From JAQVEM01 sp964616545 (lineage in GTDB: Bacteria > Actinomycetota > Humimicrobiia > Humimicrobiales > Humimicrobiaceae), in contig CAZTUA010000048.1 in the NCBI GenBank assembly GCA_964616545.1, positions 1-61,243 on the forward strand: a stretch of 61,243 nt of DNA, written 5' to 3'. The notes beneath the pieces are model-generated. The model saw only the letters and a list, made by a program, of their open reading frames with translations, made no database searches and was not told the origin of the DNA. The translations under genes and the position numbers were made by a program. This document shows positions 17,578 to 25,475 of this stretch, one piece after another (the stretch's first letter is position 1; every line of letters starts with the position of its first letter).

Positions 17578-17722
17578 GATTCCTCCCTTTATTTTTCTCT
17601 CTTTATTACTTTTTATATATTTACTCAGACGCATATGCTATTAAGATGTTTCAATTCATAGATACATAGACATAATTTGCTTAGAAGATATTATATAAGA
17701 AAATAACAAATAGCATTTTTGG

Positions 17723-17800
17723 CTGGCCACAGTGGACAAAGTTAGAACTAAATTATTGGGATTAAATGGGGATATTTTTATACCGGAATTAGCTGTTTAA
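17723..17800 (+). repeat. Repeat tail copy 2 (25 codons plus stop)
   Basis: Reads LATVDKVRTKLLGLNGDIFI, then PELAV-stop. It aligns gap-free with 14847-14924 and 19442-19519, and ends at the same stop position. Preceded by TTTTGG, giving the conserved W-L-A. No start codon. Confidence 0.5.
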
Positions 17801-17826
17801 CCTTTTTGACTATTGATGAAACCTTT

Positions 17827-17841
17827 TGGCTGGCCTTAGAA
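17827..17841 (+). repeat. Shortened copy of the repeat head
   Basis: TGGCTGGCC followed directly by TTAGAA equals the head of copy 2 with the 14 bases between these blocks removed. It lies about 100 bp downstream of copy 2. Confidence 0.35.
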
Positions 17842-17870
17842 ATTTTCTAAAGGTATCTTATAGAAGTTTC

Positions 17871-19253
17871 TTATTTATTATCAATAATCTTTTTAAAACG
17901 TTTGCTGGCCATAGTTTTCATTACTGTAGGGAATTTCTTTCTAACGATAGGAATTCTTGTAAGGGGAATCATAAAAGCATTCATCAGTCTTGATCTGATA
18001 TCTTTTTGGGGGAAATCATAGAATTTATTCTTTTTATAGAATCTATAATCAGCCTGAAAGACTAAACGCAACCTACCCCAGATATCATCTCTAAAAATTT
18101 TCATACCACCTATACCAAGAAAAGTTCTTGGTTTTATATAGTCATTGTTTGAAAACCATAACATATCTTCTGCAAAACTTTGGAGCAGACTATCTATTTC
18201 TTTAGAACTGCCGAATTCATCTGTGATAAAACCGACTGTATTTGCTCGCTGAAATTCCATCCATCCTTCAAAAGTCTGCCTTAAGTTGGGGATCTGGCTC
18301 AAAGGACCAGAGATTATAAATCCGATTTGCTTTCCTGTTAGTGATGGGGTATGTGTATTAAAAAAGCTTCTGTCCCAAAATAACTTCCATCTTACAGATA
18401 AGTACCTGTTAGATATATTTCCTGCAATAATAATTATATCAGCAGCTTTTAATCTGGTATTATAGAAATTCATAAAGCTGTCTTTGTTATGGTATGAACA
18501 TATGTTATCAAATCCACACCTAAGGCATTCAAGACAGGGCCCTTTTATGTCAATATCATAAAGATTTACAACTTCTGCTTTAGGTGATAAAGCTTCATTA
18601 AATCTGGAGATCATCTTTTCTAAATTAGTATTTTTATCTAAAGAATCTGTCAAGATGATTATCTTTTTACCAGTTGTATCTATTTTTATTTTTGGCTTAT
18701 CTGGATGGTAGTCAAAACTTCTATATATTAATGGGCTGTAATTTTTTATAGTGGATTTTTTATTTTTTATTGCATTAAAATAATTGTCGGCAAATGTTAT
18801 TAACTTTTTCCGGGTTTTTTCTTTTCTAAATAGATCCATCATATGAACAGAAAAATAACCGACATATTTCATATTCAGATCATCACAAATTGCATTTATA
18901 TAATTATGTGCCAGATTATCGTAGAAATGTATAGATGTGGATACAGCTGCAGTGTATTTGTTTTGAAATGCAGTTTTTACATCTCTTTCAAAAACAAGTT
19001 CAATAAATCTCTGATACTGGGAACAAACATTCATAATATAAAGAGGAAATGACCAGATAACTCCATCTGATGATTTGACAATATCTATAATTTCATTAAA
19101 AGCCTTTTTATCATTGGATATTTTTTTAATTTTTTGAGCTATGTTTAATATTTTATATTTATGACTTGGAATTTTTTTCTGGATGTAGTTGATTAGTTTT
19201 AGAGTAATGCTTGGGTTGCCTTTTGGACTTCCATTTAAGACCACAATGTTCAT
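17871..19253 (-). CDS. Tandem flavodoxin-fold (NADPH-FMN reductase / iron-sulfur flavoprotein-like) protein
   Basis: 460 residues with two flavodoxin-like domains in one chain. The first starts MNIVVLNGSPKGNPSITLKL and has WSFPLYIMNV. The second starts near 196 (KKIIILTDSLDKNTNLEKM) and includes GPCLECLRCGFDNIC, a CxxCxxCx5C block like that of iron-sulfur flavoproteins. The first domain lacks those cysteines. A C-terminal segment (about 375-460) rich in Arg and Lys has no recognised domain. It probably moves electrons between ferredoxin-type carriers and unknown acceptors. CAGGAGAG precedes the ATG. The usual single-domain length is about 180-200, so this is a fusion. Confidence 0.75.
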   Translation of the reverse strand: MNIVVLNGSPKGNPSITLKLINYIQKKIPSHKYKILNIAQKIKKISNDKKAFNEIIDIVKSSDGVIWSFPLYIMNVCSQYQRFIELVFERDVKTAFQNKYTAAVSTSIHFYDNLAHNYINAICDDLNMKYVGYFSVHMMDLFRKEKTRKKLITFADNYFNAIKNKKSTIKNYSPLIYRSFDYHPDKPKIKIDTTGKKIIILTDSLDKNTNLEKMISRFNEALSPKAEVVNLYDIDIKGPCLECLRCGFDNICSYHNKDSFMNFYNTRLKAADIIIIAGNISNRYLSVRWKLFWDRSFFNTHTPSLTGKQIGFIISGPLSQIPNLRQTFEGWMEFQRANTVGFITDEFGSSKEIDSLLQSFAEDMLWFSNNDYIKPRTFLGIGGMKIFRDDIWGRLRLVFQADYRFYKKNKFYDFPQKDIRSRLMNAFMIPLTRIPIVRKKFPTVMKTMASKRFKKIIDNK

Positions 19254-19621
19254 TTTTCTCTCCTGAGGTTCTTTTCAGATAATTAAGGTCAATTATAGTG
19301 GCTTTTCTAAAAAATGACAGGTATATTGAAAATTTGATTTAGACATTTTGATAAATTGTTACTTCGGGTTAACGAAGCAAAGAAAACCAATAATTATATT
19401 TAATTATAAAGATTTACGTGAGTTGATTGTCTTAAAGGTGGCTGGCCATAGCGGATGAAGTTAGAACCAGAATTATGGTCTTAACTAAAGATATTTTTAT
19501 CTACGAATTAAGTTTATAAAATGCCCTACTGAATTAGTAGATAATATATTTAGTCAAAACCATTTTTATTTAGACGTCTGACTAATTGTAAGGTTGTAAA
19601 AAATAATTTAGAAGGCCTAAA
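19254..19621 (+). other. Gap holding repeat copy 3
   Basis: 368 bp with no gene. It holds the third repeat tail (19442-19519) and AT-rich sequence; nothing else was recognised. Confidence 0.6.
19442..19519 (+). repeat. Repeat tail copy 3 (25 codons plus stop)
   Basis: Reads LAIADEVRTRIMVLTKDIFI, then YELSL-stop. It shares with the two other copies the pattern L-x-x-A-[DE]-x-V-R-T ... I-[FY]-I-x-E-L and the stop position. Preceded by TGG (W-L-A), but a TAA two codons further up closes the frame, so it is a remnant. Confidence 0.5.
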
Positions 19622-20065
19622 ATGGATAATAAGAAAAATAAAATCTATACTTCTACAGTGGTGATTTTTTGGATAATACTGGCTTTCTCTATCCTGACTA
19701 TATCAAACATCTTTATCATGAATTTAATTGACCTATTTAACAGGTATCTATTCTTTTCTTCTGCAATTGTATTATCCTGCCTGGGTGTAGCTCTCATTGT
19801 ACTGGCCACAAAAGCAAAGATTACCAAAATTTCAAAAGTATTCTTTATTCTCACAGGTGCTTCAGCTGCTGGTATGGTCGTAGGCTCAGTCCTTCATAAC
19901 CTTGTATATGCACTTTTTATAAGACTGTTTGGCGAAGGGTTTTGGGTAGGTATGGGTGACGAGCCAGTATTTTTTATTTTTGCTACAATTGTATGTCCTT
20001 TAGCCTTACTGGTCGGCTTGGTTGGTGGTATAGTTTTAATAGCCAAAAAGAAATTATTACACTAA
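19622..20065 (+). CDS. Four-helix membrane protein, unknown function
   Basis: 147 residues with four membrane segments (about 11-31, 39-61, 69-96 and 119-141) and no catalytic motif. The segment HNLVYALFIRLFGEGFWVGMGDEPVFF between helices 3 and 4 is the most distinctive part. Similar short integral membrane proteins are common in anaerobic Firmicutes, but I recognise no function. It stands alone between decayed repeats. Confidence 0.65.
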   Translation: MDNKKNKIYTSTVVIFWIILAFSILTISNIFIMNLIDLFNRYLFFSSAIVLSCLGVALIVLATKAKITKISKVFFILTGASAAGMVVGSVLHNLVYALFIRLFGEGFWVGMGDEPVFFIFATIVCPLALLVGLVGGIVLIAKKKLLH

Positions 20066-20070
20066 TAAAT

Positions 20071-20103
20071 CTGGCCGGGGACTGTGGGCAGAGTTAGAAC
20101 TGA
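20071..20103 (-). repeat. tRNA T-arm-like fragment joined to repeat sequence
   Basis: On the minus strand GTTCTAACTCTGCCC leads to ACAGTCCCCGGCCA. It shares TGGCCGGGG with 16327-16350, and GTTAGAAC with repeat copies 2 and 3, so it links the two repeat types. It starts just after the membrane protein stop codon. Confidence 0.4.
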
Positions 20104-20220
20104 GGTCTTAAAACTTAGCTGTAATATTATTATCCAGAAATCTCATTATAATGGGCTATATTGAAGGTTTTCCGATAACAAAACTCAAATAATAAAAATA
20201 ATAAACGCTTTATAATAAGA

Positions 20221-20249
20221 TTGACAGTAATTATTATTTGTATTACATC
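20221..20249 (+). promoter_or_regulatory. Possible promoter of the RelE-type locus
   Basis: A consensus TTGACA (20221-20226) is followed after 17 bp by TACATC, a weak -10. It lies directly before the first codons of the toxin pseudogene. Confidence 0.35.
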
Positions 20250-20255
20250 GTTTAC

Positions 20256-20520
20256 ATGATTTATTTTGAAAAAGCGGTCCAGAAATCTTATAAAAAAGGA
20301 GAAATCCCAGAGAGAATAATGGAACTTTTTCATAATGCTTTTCTATCTATAGATGTAACTAAAGATATGGATTTATTCGATATTAAACAGATAAAGGGAA
20401 GCTACGATAGAGTTTATTATAGGCTAAGATAAATATAGGGCTTTGTTTTATTTTACAGAAAAGGATATATATGTTATTTATATTGGCAAGAGTGATGAGG
20501 TGTATAAAAAATGGCAGTAG
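20256..20520 (+). pseudogene. RelE/ParE-type toxin, frameshifted
   Basis: From the ATG at 20256 the frame reads MIYFEKAVQKSYKKGEIPER and on to GSYDRVYYRLR, then stops at 20430-20432. In the +1 frame the expected C-terminus continues at once: KYRALFYFTEKDIYVIYIGK, then SDEVYKKWQ-stop at 20520. Together these make a complete RelE-family toxin of about 88 residues broken by one small indel near 20430. The last codons overlap the antitoxin start. A live toxin could only be made by ribosomal frameshifting; no strong slippery site is obvious there. Confidence 0.7.
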
Positions 20521-20672
20521 TATCAGTAAGATTTAATGATAAGGAAACAAAAATACTTAAAATATTGAAAAAATACTATAATTGCGATTATTCAAATCTG
20601 CTCAAGTTATCCCTGTGGGACCTTTATGAAGAAATCAAAGATAAAGAAATAATAAAATTATATAATTTTTAA
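20511..20672 (+). CDS. Ribbon-helix-helix antitoxin (DUF6290/RelB-like)
   Basis: 53 residues, beginning MAVVSVRFNDKETKILKILK and continuing KYYNCDYSNLLKLSLWDLYEEIKDKE. The short strand VVSVRFN and two helices are a ribbon-helix-helix DNA-binding domain as in RelB/DUF6290 antitoxins. The start lies inside the last codons of the broken toxin, so the pair was translationally coupled. The toxin-then-antitoxin order is less common for RelE-type loci. The antitoxin frame is intact although its toxin is broken. Confidence 0.7.
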   Translation: MAVVSVRFNDKETKILKILKKYYNCDYSNLLKLSLWDLYEEIKDKEIIKLYNF

Positions 20673-20744
20673 AAAAGATAACTAATTATCATATTAATAA
20701 ATTCAATATTTATATAGAAATAGCTTTAGAAAGACAGAGGTATT

Positions 20745-21449
20745 ATGAACAAAACTGAAGATTTCTATGTAAAAAATAAATACAATCTGCTAAAAACGCT
20801 TACAGGAAGTATTCTTTTGGATCATGTCCCCAGGGTTCTAGAAAGTAGCTATAGTGTTTCAGTAATGGAAGAAACTATAAAAGAGACAAATAAAAAATTT
20901 TATTCATATTTAAAGACCCTACCTTATAGTGGAGAAGAAGACTTGCATGATACACAAGACATGGCTTTTGCAGCCTGGTGTCTGGCATTCTATAGAACGA
21001 TGAAAGAACAGGGGTACACCGCTAAAGAGGCGGGGAAGGGTTTATATAATGCTGCAGTTAATAAGATGAACACATACCCAAAGTTTTTATTGGCATTTGC
21101 AGGAAAACTCATTTTCACTAAAATATTTAAATGGAAATACAGGAAGCAGCAGGAAGCTACTCCTCGCAAAAAATGTAAATACTGTTTTAAATCAAACTAT
21201 GTTGAGGGAGACGGGCGAAGCTTTGATTACGGAAAGGATTTTGTTCAGTGTGGAATAAATACTTTTTTTAAAGAGCAGGGTGCAAAAGAGTTTATGCCAT
21301 ACATGTGCTGTCTGGATTATCCATTGGCAGAGCCATTAAAAATTGGTTTTCACAGAACCACGACATTAGGTATAGGGGGAGATAGATGTGATTTCAGATA
21401 TAAGAAGGGAAAAGCAACAGAAACAGGATGGCCCCCCAAAGGTACCTGA
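20745..21449 (+). CDS. L-2-amino-thiazoline-4-carboxylate hydrolase-like protein
   Basis: 234 residues. The C-terminal part with CCLDYPLAEPLKIGFHRTTTLGIGGDRCDFRYKKG carries the HRxxTLGxGGxxCDF signature of the L-ATC hydrolase family. Founding members open the thiazoline ring of ATC on the way to L-cysteine, but most homologues in anaerobes have no tested activity. Two cysteine pairs (CKYCFK near 145) and CGINTFF are also seen. No cysteine-pathway gene is adjacent. AGAGG precedes the ATG. Confidence 0.75.
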   Translation: MNKTEDFYVKNKYNLLKTLTGSILLDHVPRVLESSYSVSVMEETIKETNKKFYSYLKTLPYSGEEDLHDTQDMAFAAWCLAFYRTMKEQGYTAKEAGKGLYNAAVNKMNTYPKFLLAFAGKLIFTKIFKWKYRKQQEATPRKKCKYCFKSNYVEGDGRSFDYGKDFVQCGINTFFKEQGAKEFMPYMCCLDYPLAEPLKIGFHRTTTLGIGGDRCDFRYKKGKATETGWPPKGT

Positions 21450-21644
21450 TAAGAAATTTTTATGATTTCTATAATAAAACGTTATGGAATCCTTTTTATT
21501 TCTTTGTCTATAAAAATATCTTCTTCACAAAAGTATGGTTTTTGAAAAACAAGGGTAGTGGAAACAGGAATCATAAATTCTTCTTCTTACTGGCATGCAC
21601 AGTGTTTGGTAAAATAATAGAAATGGTTTGATTAAAATTCATAT

Positions 21645-21669
21645 TGGCTGGGGAGGGAGGATTCGAACC
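21645..21669 (-). repeat. tRNA 3'-end fragment, possible attachment-site remnant
   Basis: On the minus strand this reads GGTTCGAATCC, then TCCCTCCCCAGCCA: a standard T-loop, the 3' half of the T-stem, the acceptor 3' strand and CCA. Everything 5' of the T-loop is gone. It lies 48 bp from the intact tRNA-Arg. Such 3' pieces are typical of att sites left by integrative elements. Confidence 0.55.
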
Positions 21670-21716
21670 AGATATAATGCATAAATAAATATATTGAGAA
21701 GAGCCTAAAATTATAA

Positions 21717-21792
21717 TGGTGTCCCTGGGCAGATTCGAACTGCCGACACCAGGATTAGGAATCCTGTGCTCTATCCTCTGAGCTACAGGGAC
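21717..21792 (-). tRNA. tRNA-Arg (anticodon CCT)
   Basis: 76 nt read on the minus strand. Acceptor arms are GTCCCTG and CAGGGAC, the discriminator is A, and CCA is encoded. The D-arm is GCTCAGAGGATAGAGC. The anticodon stem CAGGA/TCCTG holds the loop TTCCTAA (anticodon CCT, reads AGG). The T-arm is GGCAG-TTCGAAT-CTGCC. All arms pair fully. It sits between the accessory region and ddl. Confidence 0.95.
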
Positions 21793-21805
21793 ACTATAGA
21801 CATTT

Positions 21806-22741
21806 TCAGAGAGACATTTTTATAATCTCATCTACAAGTTCCTCAAACGATATCCCGGCCTCCTCTGCAGCCATGGGAAGAAGGCTTATATCCGTCATTC
21901 CAGGAGAAGTGTTCAGCTCCAGAACATAGGGGATTTTTTCTTTTCTCTCAAGGATAATATCCACGCGGGAAAGTTTGCTGCATTTCAGGGCGTTATGGAC
22001 CGAAAGTGCAGTTTCTTTTACTTTCTTTTCCTCTGCAGAAGATATTCTTGCCGGAACAAAATAATCGGTTTCTCCTGCTCCGGACCTTGATTCAAAATCA
22101 AAAAATTTCTTTTTTGGTACAATCTCAACTATGGGAAGGGTTCCGGGTTTTTCTTTGCCAATTATACTTACTGCAAGCTCCGCGCCGTCAATGAACTTTT
22201 CAAGTATTACCTTTTTACTGTAGCTTAAAGCATAAATTATCGCTTCGGTTAAATCTTCCTTATTGTTTACAAGCTTTATTCCCAGAGCCGATCCCTGCGC
22301 CGCAGGTTTTACCACCATTGGCAGCCCTATTTTTTTAATTATAAAGGGAAGCAGCTTTGATGAGCCCAGCTCCCTGAACGAGCTTGTGTTCAGGAAATAA
22401 AATGGCGGGGTGGGTATGCCGTGGCTCATAAATATCTGTTTTGAAATTATCTTGTCAAAACTCAGAATATTCGGATAGACTCCCGGGCCCGTATAGGGTA
22501 TATTCAGCACCTCAAGGATTTCCTGGATTGTACCGTCCTCTCCGTCTTTTCCGTGAAGGGCAATATAGGCAAGATCTATTTTTTCCGAACTCAGGTTATC
22601 CACTATGGATTCATCCACATCCAGCTTAATTACATTGTGTCCCAGTTTTCTTAAAGCATTTGAAACTCTCTGGCCGCTTTTTATAGAAAACTCTCTTTCA
22701 AGGGACCTTCCTCCCATAAGTACAGCAATATTTTTTTTCAT
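21806..22741 (-). CDS. ddl: D-alanine--D-alanine ligase
   Basis: ATP-grasp ligase joining two D-alanines for peptidoglycan precursors. About 311 residues, normal length. Visible motifs are VLMGGRSLEREFSIKSG (N-terminal substrate loop), YIALHGKDGEDGTIQ, IPYTGPG, MVVKPAAQGSALGI (ATP-binding lysine) and YVLELNTSPGMTDISLLP, whose Asn and Glu bind magnesium. The start is put at the ATG at 22741 (MKKNIAVLMGG), with GAGAG upstream. An in-frame GTG at 22750 would add three residues. It lies just upstream of the tRNA-Arg gene on the same strand, and 28 bp after the aminotransferase. Confidence 0.93.
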   Translation of the reverse strand: MKKNIAVLMGGRSLEREFSIKSGQRVSNALRKLGHNVIKLDVDESIVDNLSSEKIDLAYIALHGKDGEDGTIQEILEVLNIPYTGPGVYPNILSFDKIISKQIFMSHGIPTPPFYFLNTSSFRELGSSKLLPFIIKKIGLPMVVKPAAQGSALGIKLVNNKEDLTEAIIYALSYSKKVILEKFIDGAELAVSIIGKEKPGTLPIVEIVPKKKFFDFESRSGAGETDYFVPARISSAEEKKVKETALSVHNALKCSKLSRVDIILERKEKIPYVLELNTSPGMTDISLLPMAAEEAGISFEELVDEIIKMSL

Positions 22742-22769
22742 TTTTATCACTCTCGTATAAATAATATTT

Positions 22770-24020
22770 TTATTTAAAGCTTTTATATAATTTAATCTTT
22801 TCTTCTACTATACCAGCGAGAATTTTAATGCCTTTTTCTATTCTCTCGGTGCTTTCAGTGCAGAAAGCAAGCCGTGCCTCATTTTTTCCCTTTCCGTCAG
22901 TATAAAAACCGCTGCCCGGAACAAAAGCCACTTTGTTTCTAACAGCATCGGCAAGTATTTCACCGGCATCAAGATATTCTGGAAGTTTCAGCCATATAAA
23001 GAATCCCCCCTCCGGCCTTGACCAGCTGGCGCCAGAAGGGAAGCTGTTTTCCAGGGTGTCCAGCATGGCATCCCTTCTTCTGCGGTATATTTCTCTGAAC
23101 TTTTCAATATTCTCCTGCCATGTCGGGTCCGAAAAATATTCATAGGCAATTCTCTGGGAAAAAGTGCTCACGCAGAGTATTGTTGACTGAACCCCCAGTA
23201 TTAATTTCTCCAGTATGGGGTGCGGGGCAACGATCCAGCCTATTCTGAATCCGGGAGCGAGAAGTTTTGATATGGTGCTTAAGTATATTACATTGTGATT
23301 ATCGCCTCTGCTGTCAAGCTCTTTGATACTGGGTATGGGTTTTCCCTCATACCTCATCATACCGTATGGATTATCCTCAAGTATTATGGTTTTATTCTCT
23401 TTTGCAAGTTCCAGTAATTTTTTCCTGCGCTTAAGAATTAAAGTTGCTCCTGAAGGGTTTGAAAAGTTGGAAACGACGTATATAAATTTGACTTTAATTT
23501 TCTTTTTTTTAAGCTCTTTAAATTTTTCCTCGAGGATTGAGGTATCCATCCCGTTCTCATCAACTGGTATGCCTGCTATATTTGCTTCATATGATTTAAA
23601 TGAGTTTAATGCTCCCGTATATGCCGGTGATTCGGTAATTATGGTATCACCGGGGTCAATAAAAACTTTAGCCAGCAAATCCAGGGCCTGCTGGCCTCCG
23701 GTTGTAGGAATTATATCTTCCTCTACAACATCCAGGCCCTCAAGCTTCATTACATCTATTAATCTGGTTTTAAGCGGATAGAAACCATCAGAACCGCCGT
23801 ACTGCAGACTCATATCGCCATCCGTTTTTATAATCCTTTTTATATATCGTTCCATCCTCTGGAAGCTCAGGGCTCTTACCTCGGGAAGACCCCCGGAAAA
23901 GGAAATAATATCCGGTCTCGCGGACAGGGAAAGAAGGTCCCTTATTTCAGAAGAGACCATATTTTCTGTTCTGCCTGAATAAAGGTGGTTCCAGTAATCA
24001 AATGTAATTTTTTTACTCAT
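22770..24020 (-). CDS. PLP-dependent aminotransferase (MocR/2-aminoadipate-type)
   Basis: 416 residues of fold-type I aminotransferase. GGLPEVRALSFQRM, TTGGQQALDLLAKVFIDPGD, NFSNPSGATL, EDNPYGMMRYEG and YLSTISKLLAPGFRIGWIVAP (with the PLP-binding Lys in STISKLLAPG) are all seen. A C-terminal RLAFC segment carries the substrate-carboxylate arginine. This branch includes LysN (2-aminoadipate), Aro8-like and valine-pyruvate enzymes. The exact substrate is not set by sequence. It shares a strand with ddl, 28 bp apart, and could supply an amino acid for the same cell-wall context (inference). Confidence 0.85.
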   Translation of the reverse strand: MSKKITFDYWNHLYSGRTENMVSSEIRDLLSLSARPDIISFSGGLPEVRALSFQRMERYIKRIIKTDGDMSLQYGGSDGFYPLKTRLIDVMKLEGLDVVEEDIIPTTGGQQALDLLAKVFIDPGDTIITESPAYTGALNSFKSYEANIAGIPVDENGMDTSILEEKFKELKKKKIKVKFIYVVSNFSNPSGATLILKRRKKLLELAKENKTIILEDNPYGMMRYEGKPIPSIKELDSRGDNHNVIYLSTISKLLAPGFRIGWIVAPHPILEKLILGVQSTILCVSTFSQRIAYEYFSDPTWQENIEKFREIYRRRRDAMLDTLENSFPSGASWSRPEGGFFIWLKLPEYLDAGEILADAVRNKVAFVPGSGFYTDGKGKNEARLAFCTESTERIEKGIKILAGIVEEKIKLYKSFK

Positions 24021-24224
24021 AAAATAAACCTGTGCTTAATAAATTCCGGTTCCGGGATATTACCGAATTTAAACTGTTTGTAAATATGTAATATATATTA
24101 AAAGCCTTAAAAGTTCAAAAAAGATTTTGAAAGTTTAAACAATTCTTTATAGTGCTATAATTATGAAAACATAAAACCCTGAAGGATTTAATACCTATTT
24201 TTAATTTGAAGGCAGGTATTACTT

Positions 24225-24935
24225 GTGGATTTAAATTTAAAAATAAAGGGCCTTTCTAACAGGCAGCTAAAAACATTAGAGTTCAGATGCCTGGATTGTG
24301 ATTACTGGTTTGATTATGACGGGTATAGTTTTATTAAAGAGCTAATTGCAGTGAGGAGCTTCCGCGGACTGGAAGGCCTCTTTAAGGGAAAGATATTTGA
24401 AAAAATAAGCGAAAAGAAAAATAAAGGCAGTAGAAGCAAAATTATTGCATTTAAAATGCACGGGGGGAAGGTTAAAGCCGCATTTGCCGGGAAAAGATGC
24501 GTAGGAGCTATTCTGGCTGGAAGTTATTACCTTTTCCCGAGACTGAGAAATTTTGATGTTTTCCCTCCTGATTTTGATAGTATTTTTCTGGGCTGCATTC
24601 ATGTTATCTCTGAGTACAGGGGGATGGGTGTAGAGAAAAGGCTGCTGATTGAAGTTGAGAAGGATTTGATAAAGGAGAAAGCAAAGTCAATAGAGGCAAT
24701 CGGAAAACGGCTTGATGATGATATGGATGAGGAGGAATATGAGAATAGCCCTCTTATACCGTTTAAATTCCTTATGAATAACGGATTTTACCTTAAGAAA
24801 AATGATCCGCTGTATCCGCTTCTGAGACTGGATCTGGGAAGCATAGCGTTTGATTTTGCCCGGAGCAGGGTGCCGGTCGGAAAAGTTGTTCTTGAAAAGG
24901 AAGCAGGAAGTCCCTTGATTGTAAAAGATAAGTGA
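24225..24935 (+). CDS. GNAT-family N-acetyltransferase-like protein
   Basis: 236 residues from a GTG start at 24225. The segment IFLGCIHVISEYRGMGVEKRLLIEVEKDLIKEKAKSIEAIG holds the GNAT acetyl-CoA-binding pattern (R-G-x-G-[VI] followed by a helix). The second half ends in FLMNNGFYLKKNDPLYPLLRLDL, where the GF after a helix is typical of the fold. The first 80 residues have CLDCDYWFDYD, with two close cysteines. The substrate is unknown. It is transcribed divergently from the aminotransferase gene. Confidence 0.7.
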   Translation: MDLNLKIKGLSNRQLKTLEFRCLDCDYWFDYDGYSFIKELIAVRSFRGLEGLFKGKIFEKISEKKNKGSRSKIIAFKMHGGKVKAAFAGKRCVGAILAGSYYLFPRLRNFDVFPPDFDSIFLGCIHVISEYRGMGVEKRLLIEVEKDLIKEKAKSIEAIGKRLDDDMDEEEYENSPLIPFKFLMNNGFYLKKNDPLYPLLRLDLGSIAFDFARSRVPVGKVVLEKEAGSPLIVKDK

Positions 24936-25009
24936 AAAACAGGGGAGCGGCGGGGTATATTAAAGTGCAGCTATGCCCGGAAGAACACGACGGAACCGTT
25001 GAAATTTAT

Positions 25010-25038
25010 TAGACAAAAAAATGGAATTATGCTACTAT
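25010..25038 (+). promoter_or_regulatory. Promoter of the trpB T-box leader
   Basis: TAGACA (25010-25015), a 17-bp spacer and TACTAT (25033-25038), directly before the T-box RNA. Confidence 0.5.
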
Positions 25039-25059
25039 TCGTAATCTAATAATAAAAGT

Positions 25060-25400
25060 TCTTTTAAAAGTGAATATTTATTAAAACCGTTGACCAGAAA
25101 TAGTAAGCACTGAAAGCAGCATACAGAGAGCCGCCGGGGCTGAGAGTGCGGCTGCAAAGCTGGTGTCTGAATGGTTCTGCGAGGTGTCTGGCTAAAATCT
25201 CCGGCAAAAGCAGAGAGAGTAAGTCAGGACGGCTTCCTCCGTTATCAGAGGATAGGATATCTAAAAAGTATCTAAAAATTTTTAAGTGCACATTAAAATG
25301 TTTTTTATAAATTAATTTTAATGTGAAGCAGAGTGGCACCGCGGGAATTACAACCTCTCGTCTCTACAGGGTTATGTAGTGATGGAGAGGTTTTTTTGTT
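25060..25400 (+). promoter_or_regulatory. tRNA(Trp) T-box riboswitch
   Basis: Stem I is closed by CCAGA (about 25094) and TCTGG (about 25187). It holds AGTA at 25102-25105 and, on the other side of the specifier loop, GAATGG with the specifier TGG (Trp) at 25172-25174. The T-box AGAGTGGCACCGCGG lies at 25330-25344; TGGCACC pairs with the tRNA acceptor end in the antiterminator. A terminator follows. Uncharged tRNA(Trp) should allow read-through into trpB. Confidence 0.88.
25352..25397 (+). terminator. T-box leader terminator
   Basis: AACCTCTC (25352-25359) pairs with GAGAGG and the first T residues (25385-25392). Seven T residues follow. It competes with the T-box antiterminator. Confidence 0.85.
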
Positions 25401-25475
25401 TGCAGAGAATTTTTATAGATTTAAATATAATAAAAATAAATGGGGATTTAATCAGTAAAAAGAAAGGAGAATAAA

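Noticed and set aside
21428..21631. A 67-codon frame after the ATC-hydrolase-like gene
   Set aside because: It starts inside the end of that gene, has no ribosome binding site or domain, and consists of low-complexity Phe/Lys/Asn-rich sequence.
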